A stretch of DNA of 36,000 bases from Mesostigma viride (lineage: Eukaryota; Streptophyta; Mesostigmatophyceae; Mesostigmatales; Mesostigmataceae), in the NCBI GenBank assembly GCA_009746045.1, contig RPFO01000406.1:1926287-1962286 (forward strand), written 5' to 3'. A model generated the notes under the pieces. That model saw nothing but the letters and a program-made list of their open reading frames with translations, was not told where the DNA came from and ran no database searches. Numbering within the stretch: position 1 is the first letter of the stretch; every line of letters starts with the position of its first letter. The translations under genes and the position numbers were made by a program. Below are positions 1 through 8,000 of this stretch, piece by piece.

Positions 1-618
1 GAGTGGTGGTGGGGTGGGTGGTGAGTAGGAATGGATGATGTGGGTGGTGGGGTGGGTGGTGAGTAGGAATGGATGATGTGAGTGGTGGTGGGGTGGGTGG
101 TGAGTAGGAATGGATGATGCGAGTGGTGGTGGGGTGGGTGGTGAGTAGGAATGGATGATGTGGGTGGTGGGGTGGGTGGTGAGTAGGAATGGATGATGTG
201 AGCGGTGGGGTGGGTGGTTAGTAGGAATGGATGATGTGAGTGGTGGTGGGGTGGGTGGTGAGTAGGAATGGATGATGTGAGTGGTGGTGGGGTGGGTGGT
301 GAGTAGGAATGGATGATGTGGGTGGTGGTGGGGTGGGTGGTGAGTAGGAATGGATGATGTGAGCGGTGGGGTGGGTGGTGAGTAGGAATGGATGATGTGA
401 GTGGTGGTGGGGTGGGTGGTGAGTAGGAATGGATGATGTGAGTGGTGGTGGGGTGGGTGGTGAGTAGGAATGGATGATGTGGGTGGTGGTGGGGTGGGTG
501 GTGAGTAGGAATGGATGATGTGAGTGGGGGTGGGGTGGGTGGTGAGTAGGAATGGATGATGTGAGTGGGGGTGGGGTGGGTGGTGAGTAGGAATGGATTA
601 TGTGAGTTGGGGTGGGGG
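1..618. repeat. 38/41-bp G-rich minisatellite, about 15 copies
   Basis: About 15 tandem units each carry GTGAGTAGGAATGGATGATG followed by a GGTGG-rich spacer. Spacing between units is mostly 38 or 41 bp, the difference being one extra GGT. One unit has GTTAGTAGG in place of GTGAGTAGG. The array starts at the window edge, so its full length is unknown. Each unit contains GTGAGTA, which looks like a 5' splice donor. The array probably lies in an intron of the gene that continues at 1036, but that is an inference. Confidence 0.9.
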
Positions 619-1035
619 TGATTTATGCGGCATCATCCTTGGGATGGAGTTGGGGGGCTCACAGCGTGGGGGGTACTCACCTGAGATAGGGTTCGTCGTG
701 GCCTGGTGGAGAGTCTCTTTTTCTCAAAGCTATAGATTTTACTACCTTTGCTAATTTGCTTTTGTTTCTCCGCATGCCAGAATAATTGTGTTTGTTGACA
801 TCTTGGTATGTCTGTCGGCTGTGGTCAAACTGCTAAGCTAGCTGGTGCACGCATAATCATAAACGGAATGCACCCACTGATTGGGGATTCATGGCATGGA
901 TGGCACCGCCATGCGCAACCCCAACCCCTCAGTGCAATCAGCTGAGCGCATCCGCCTGAGAACGCCCCCCTTGCCTGATTGTCCCCGCACCCCCCCCCCT
1001 GCCACCCACCCACCCACGGAACCCCCAACCACCAG
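619..1035 (+). other. Probable intron sequence ahead of the first visible exon
   Basis: No convincing coding signal. The stretch goes from G-rich to T-rich around 715-790 and then C-rich, ending in ACCACCAG at 1035. That fits the 3' end of an intron feeding the NB-ARC exon. Short reading frames across it are broken or of low complexity. Confidence 0.5.
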
Positions 1036-1383
1036 GGCCCCTCGGGTGCGGGCAAGAGCTCCCTTGCCTCTGCCATCGTGCGGGAGGAAGGCACGCGACG
1101 CCGCTTCACCGAGGGCGTGGTCTGGCTGAGCGTGGGGCATGGTCCTAGCGAGGCCCATCTGTTGCACCTGTTCGAGGTGCTGGGCTGCGCGCTAGGGGTG
1201 GCCAGCGCGATGGAGGGGGGGCGCTGCTTCACGTCGGTTGATGACGCGCGCACCCGGCTGCAAAAAGTGATTGATGAGAAGCCGCTGCTGGTGGTGCTGG
1301 ACGACGTGCGACACGTGGCGGACGCCAGCGCATTCGTGGGGCTGGGCATCCACGTGGCGCTGCTGGTCACGTCACAGGATGAG
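1036..1383 (+). CDS. Exon: NB-ARC P-loop to sensor segment
   Basis: The acceptor is ACCACCAG at 1035 and the frame starts at phase 0 with GPSGAGKSSLA, the Walker A loop. The residues just before the loop must come from an upstream exon. The kinase-2 strand with its acidic pair (VVLDDVR) follows about 85 residues in. The exon closes with HVALLVTSQDE at donor GAG|GTGAGG. The next exon continues naturally with VVLRGLSAVA, as in the family pattern in which the LVTSRD strand leads to a following helix. Donor-like copies continue into the intron minisatellite, so alternative donor use is conceivable. Confidence 0.82.
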
Positions 1384-2049
1384 GTGAGGGAGAAGGGGAC
1401 AGTGTGGTTGCTGGTCATGTCACAGGATGAGGTGAGGGAAGGGGACAGTGCGGTTGCTGGTCTTGTCACAGGACGAGGGGAGGGGAGGGGACAGTGCGGT
1501 TGCTGGTCATGTCACAGGACGAGGGGAGGGAAGGGGACAGCGTGGTTGCTGGTCTTGTCACAGGATGAGAGGAGGGGAGGGGACAGTGTGGTTGCTGGTC
1601 ATGTCACAGGACGAGGGGAGGGGAGGGGACAGTGTGGTTGCTGGTCATGTCACAGGACGAGGGGAGGGGAGGGGACAGTGTGGTTGCTGGTCATGTCACA
1701 GGACGAGGGGAGGGAAGGGGACAGCGTGGTTGCTGGTCATGTCACAGGACGAGGGGAGGGGAGGGGACAGCGTGGTTGCTGGTCATGTCACAGGGAGGGG
1801 AGGGAAGGGGACAGCGTGGTTGCTGGTCATGTCACAGGATGAGAGGAGGGAAGGGGACAGCGTGGTTGCTGGTCATGTCACAGGGAGGGAGGGGACAGTG
1901 TGGTTGCTGGTCTTGTCACAGGACGAGGGGAGGGGAGGGGACAGTGTGGTTGCTGGTCATGTCACAGGACGAGAGGAGGGAAGGTTGCTGGTCATGTCAC
2001 AGGATGAGGGGAGGAGAATGGGGCGCATCGTCATGTCACAGGACGAGGT

Positions 2050-2086
<37 letters not shown>

Positions 2087-5000
2087 GCGGGGGGCGGGCG
2101 GCTGTGTCATGTGTTTGTGAATTGTGTCGTGCGTGTGCTCTGCCCTCATGAGGGGGCAAAGGGAGGGGAGGGTGTGCTGATTGGGTTACATGAAATGTGC
2201 TGAGCACGTTACAGGACAAGGGGAGGAATCCACCCACACGACAAAGGGATTGCCTTCCCAAGTCGAGAAGAAGGAAGGTGGCCGCGGGTCACATCACAGG
2301 ATGAGCTGCACCTGCCGGTCTCCCGTGCGTCCGTGGGGGTGGGAGGTGCCCGGCTCATCGCGCGTCCACATGCCTGCCACTTCTGCGCGCGTGTCCCCCC
2401 ATTTGTTCCCTCCCATTCTCCTCTCTTGCGTCCGCCTCTCTTTCCCTTAAACTATCCTCGCTATTTTTCCGGTGCCCCCAACGTTCAGTGCCACCCATGC
2501 TCGACACTAACCTATGCATGTGCGTCAACTCCCAATTTTCCCCCTGCCCCTCGTGTTTCCCTCTCACTTGCCTTCCCTTCCCCGCTATTCACTGCACCCC
2601 CCAGGTGGTCCTTCGCGGCCTCTCGGCGGTGGCGTGCCGCGTGCTCCCCCTGCCCATCAAGGAAGCCACCCACCTGCTGTGCCATGTGGCGGAGCTTGAC
2701 GACGTCGACCCGGAGCGCCCGCCGCGCGAGCTGTCTGCGCTGGTGGAGGCCTGCCAGGGTCTCCCCCTCGCGCTGGCCATGATGGCGCGCGTGCATCCCG
2801 TGGGCGATCGCCCGCGAGACGCGGCGCACTGGACGGACCTGCACCGCCGGCTGACCCAAAAGTTGGAGGAGGACGCCAAGGCCCCCGAGGCCATCCAGCC
2901 CGTGCAAGGGAAAGGAGGGCCCCATCGCGCGGTGGGCATCGCCGCGACGCAGGTGACGCTGGATTTGCTCTCGGATGAGGGGGAGAATGGTCCAGAAGGG
3001 GAGGGTGACGAGCGGCAGTCGTGCGGGCTCCGGTCGGCGTACGTCCGGTTGGGCGTGCTGCAGGGTCACATGGCGGCCCCCGTGAGCGTGTTGTCCTTGC
3101 TGTGGCGTGTAGAGGAGGACGCGGTAGAGGGCATTGTCGACGAGTTTGCCGACCGGGGCCTCATGCGAGTGGGCTATGAGGACAAGGACGGCGGATCGGT
3201 CAACCGTGTGGTCTATCTTCATGAGCTGCAGCGCATGCACTTGTTGCGGTATGTCTTGAAGGGGTGCAAGGTTACGGTGCGGGGGGTACCTGTGTATTTG
3301 TGCCTGCTGGGGTATAGGAAAGGGCTGCTGCAGTCCAACGGGGAGGGGTTGTGCTGCCATTTGCCGCGGTACTGGGGTGAGTTTGTTGGTTAGGTGCAAC
3401 TCCTGCGGTACGTGGGGTGGGGAGAGGGGGGGCGGGTGGGGGGGGTTGGTCCTACCTGCTGCGTTGTGTGTGTGGGGGGGGGGCTGTTGCGGGCCCAGCA
3501 TGTCGTTAATCGCTACATGGCCGCGCATGTGTATTAAGATCACTAAGCTCCCAAGAAGACCAGCAGTTGATTGAATACAATAAGTGGAGCCCTGCCACAA
3601 ATGCAGCAATTAACAGTGGCCTTAAGGTTTCTCAATCCGGACGCGAAAGCAAGAAGCCTCCAGGGTGGGAGGGAGGGAAAAGAAACAATTCCGGATCATG
3701 GCCAGCCTAGCTTGTTTTAGGCATGGTCCGTCGACACACAAGCTGACATCATCCTAAATTAAGTAACACCGGCATGCGTCATACGCCGGCCTGAACAGTG
3801 CTGAAAACGCCGATACAAATAACGTGGCCACGCACCCCCAGGCTAGTGCGTTAGCCGTACAGGTAGTCGTACAAGGTTCTCAAGACTGACAAACATAAAA
3901 CTCGCCCATCGACCCCTTGGGCCGGTCCGAGTCCACTATACAACACAACTCACTAAAAAACCCAAATCAGTCAAAGATTCGTTAAGCAACCAGCCGACCC
4001 TACAGGTCCCCAGCTAATCTCAGCCGGTGCAACCAAACACGAATCTTTGCAAGCAAGTCGTATAAAACCTACAATTAATTTTCTCGGACCACTAACTTAT
4101 AGCCACCGACCCTTATAAACAACCGGGTCATCCAAGAAAAATTCGGGCGAGCGTGAAACCCTTTGCACAGATCGAATTAGTCAGCCCATGTCGCAGACAG
4201 CCTTCCACATGCAGGCCAAGGCATAGCGGCCCTATCTTTCCCACATGCGTTTAATAAACTATATTCATAGAAAACCGATTCTCACCATGTAATGCCATGC
4301 TCCCACGCCCCCACTCGAATGCTCCCTGTCTCCGCTGCCCATGCTCCGGCTGCCCATGCGGCGCTTGTGCGCATGCTCTTCGCCATGGTCATGCTTTGGA
4401 TGCCGCTCGTTAGATGGGCTTGTGCGTTGGATGCCATGGCTGGGTGCATAAACCTGATGCCATTTTATTTCAATGCTGTCGCTCAAGCCTCTGTGATGCC
4501 TCCGTGATGCCTGTGTGCCTTGTCTGTGCGTTTTTGCATCCCTGTCTGGCTGGGGCCCCATCCATGACCTATGCCCATGCCCACCCCGCATCTTCGCCGC
4601 TTCGGGGACGCCAGCGCGCTGAGCAGTGCTGGCCGCCTGCAGGAGGGCCACGACGTGCTACTGCAGGGGCTTAAGGCCCAGCTGGGTGTGAAGCAGTGGT
4701 GGGAGGTGCCGTCCGCTAGCGGTTCCTACACGGCCGCGATGAGCTCCCCCCTGGCGTCCCCCAAGTTCTCCCGCGCCCACGGCCTGTGCTCCTACACCTA
4801 CAAGTCCATCATCTGGCACCTGTGCGCCGCGGGGCGGTCGCAAGAAGCGCACGCGCTGCTGCTCTCGCTGCCCTGGCTGCAGGCGGTGCTGAAAGCGCGC
4901 GGCGCCACAGGACTGCTGCACGACCTGGCCGAATGGCTCGAGGGCCATGAGGATATTGAAGAGGAGGCGGGGGCATCGCCACCAAAAACAGAGGCTGCAT

Positions 5001-8000
5001 CGTCTGCACCCGGTTACGTCATGGGGGAGAGCGCGCCCACTGCGGATATGGAGCTGGAGCTGCTGGCCAAGGCCGTGCGGCGCAGTCTGTCGGATTTGTC
5101 CAGTGAGGGAGGCGCAGCGAGGCTCCCTGGGCAGCTGGTGGGCCGGCTGGGCACCGTGGTGTGTGCGGGCATGCCCCGTCTGGCGGCGCTGTGTGCCCAG
5201 TGTGAGGCGTGGGCGGGCGACACGTGGCTGTGCCCGATGAAGCCGACACTCATCGGGCCGATGGACCCGTGCGAGGCCGTGCTGGAGGGGCACACCGCGC
5301 AGGTGAGGGGGCTGGGGCGTGGGGCGAGGGGTTTGCCGGATGGTGGATCTATAAGGGTGTGCGAGGTGGGATGTGCCTTTTGGTGGAGACTGGGGTAGAG
5401 CGGGGCAATCGGGGGGCGATGCTAATGTTGGCCAGGCGGTCGGGTTGTTTGAGGTGACTTAATCATGACGGGGGGGCCCTTGACCACCCTTGACCACCCT
5501 TTCCCACTCTTTCCCACCCTTTCCCCATAAGACCCCCAATGAAGGTTAAATATTCAACATCCTTGACCCGCCCTCAAATGATAAAATACTAGTAATAGAA
5601 TCTCTCCAGCAAACCAATCTCCCCCCTTTTTCTTTCCCTTCCCCCTCTTCCCCCTCTGCCCCCTCTGCCCCCCTTCCCCCCAGGTGAGTGCACTCGCCGA
5701 GGACCCCACTGGCCGGATTGTCTCCGGCGCGTGGGACGGCTCCCTGCGCGTGTGGCGCATGGTGGTCGGCGGCGCCATGTTCGAGCGCTGCCTGGAGACA
5801 TTCGCCAAGGATGTGCTCAAAGTCGTCACGGTCGGCACGACGAGGCTCGCGGGGTTCAGCAGCAAGGACCCGGAGGTGCGCGTGTGGGACGCGGCCGACG
5901 GTCTGTGTGAGTGGTTCCTCGAGGGACACACGGCGCCGATTCTGGACCTGAAGAGCCTCAAGCGGGGCAGGCAGCTGCTCACCGCATCGGCCGACAAGAC
6001 GGTGGGTGCCCAATATCCGTTGGTAGGAGCTAGGGTTCAGGTTGGGGCATGTGGGGTCCAGGGATCGGGGGGGGAGTTTGGGTTTGGGGCGGGGTTTAGG
6101 GTCAAGGGTTGATAGTCAGGGGGTAGAGAAGGGGAGGTTTAGGGTAAAGGGTTGATAGTAAGGGGGTAGAGAAGGGGAGGTTTAGGGTCAAGGGTTGATA
6201 GTTAGGGGGTAGAGAAGGGGAGGTTTAGGGTCAAGGGTTGATAGTAAGGGGGTAGAGAAGGGGAGGTTTAGGGTCAAGGGTTGATAGTAAGGGGGTAGAG
6301 AAGGGGAGGCTTAGGGTCAAGGGTTGATAGTTAGGGGGTAGAGAAGGGGAGGAGGGGAGAAATGCATGGAGGTGTTTGTTATGTGGCGCTCCCCGGTGCC
6401 AACGAGAACCCCCTGCGTGTGCTGTGCCAACCAGCAACCCATGCGTGCCAGGCCGGTGGCCGTTCATGAACGCCGGGCGGGCGATGTTTCCTCGCTTCTT
6501 GCCTGTCGCGATGACCATTGTCACCCGGCACCTGGATAGTCACGTCCTGCCATCTGTCACCTAAAATGGTCTCTGCCGATATGGCGTGGGCGTCCCTCCC
6601 GGACATACATGCGGGTGCAACCTCATGGCCAGGTATCCTCTCCGCCGCCACCACCTTGTCGATCCGTCCCCACCGACCCCTCCCGAGGCCGCCATCCGTG
6701 CGCATGTGCGACACGGCCGTGGGCATGCCCACGGTTGCCACTGCGTCATCGCGGCGAGTGTGCATGCCCCCCTTGCCTCGCCTCCGCGCTGAATGTGATG
6801 TATGTGCTGTATTTCTTGCGCCACGCTCCCTCGCCTCCCCATCGTCCCCAGGACTGGTCCGCCACCCGGGCGCTGGGGCATCCCGCCACCCCCTACCCCC
6901 CTTCCTTGTTTTGCCTCGCAAAGGGAAGTTGCCTACAGCAGGGTGGGGCCCGCGACCCTCCGAATGGGTGCTGCACAGGATACACAAAGGAATGGATGTA
7001 CATGAACAGTAAAGGAAGGGGTCATCCTTACGCCCCCCCCCCCCCAACCATCTTATGCATCCCCACTGCCCTGCTCATGATCTGCACCACCCTGCGTTCC
7101 CTCACGACCCCTCCCCCCTGGCCAGGTGTGTGTGTGGCGCATGACCGATGGCGCGTGCGAGTACGTGCTCGAGGGCCACACCGGTTGGGTCAACGTGGCC
7201 ATCCTCGTGCCGGCCTCGTCGTCGCTGGCGACCGGCGGGAAGGACAAGGAGCGCGGGCAGGACGTGGTGGTGGCCGGGAGCGAGGACAAGACGCTCCGCT
7301 GCTGGCGCCTGGACGCCGCGCCCACGCTGGTGGAAGGCGAGAGCAAGCACATCGCGCCCGTGGCCGTGCTTAAGGGCCACACCGCCGCGGTCAAGCTGCT
7401 GGTATCGGTCGGCGGCGGCTGTGTGGTCAGCGCGGGAGGGGACAACAGCCTGCGCGTGTGGGATGTGAGCGTGTTGGGCCGTGGGGACGCGGCCGCTGCG
7501 GCGGCAGCAGGGGCGCAGCTGGCGCACGTACGCGTACTGGAAGGGCACCTGGACGCGGTCACGCATCTGGAGGGTGTGGCGGATGGCAGCGGGCGGGTGG
7601 TTTCGGCGTCGCGGGACCGGTCGGTGCGCGTGTGGGATGCCAGGAGTGGGGCCTGCCTCGCGGCGGCAACCTTGGACGAGCCAGCACTAGCCGCCGTCAC
7701 CAAGCCGCGCTGCAGCGTCACCGCGCTGGTGGTGGTCTCGGGGCTGGGAGGGGCGGGGGTCATCGCGGTGGGGTTGAGCTACGGCGGCATATTGCTACTG
7801 GCACTGGACACGGGGGCGCTGTTGCGGGCGCTGCCGGGGCACAGCCAGGTGAGGGCGGTTGAATGGCGTCCTCGTGGTGCCGGCATGACTTGTTGGGTCA
7901 CTAGCATTGTTTGTTCGATGTGCTAGCCTTGCTTGTCCGAAGCGCCAGCAGTTCCTTCGTCTTTCATTGCCTCGCATGCCCTTGCACCCCTCTCATGTCG

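Noticed and set aside
825-2203. Long overlapping reading frames on both strands over the minisatellite region
   Set aside because: They come from a stop-free 46-bp repeat and from the antisense of the NB-ARC exon; only the part up to 1383 shows domain similarity.
3520-4260. CGCATGTG/CACATGCG inverted pair as terminal repeats of an intronic transposon
   Set aside because: Only eight bases match and no target duplication accompanies them; chance is likely.
6093-6350. Interstitial telomere repeat, because each unit has TTTAGGG
   Set aside because: The heptamer occurs once per 43-bp unit and is not tandem; this is an ordinary intronic minisatellite.
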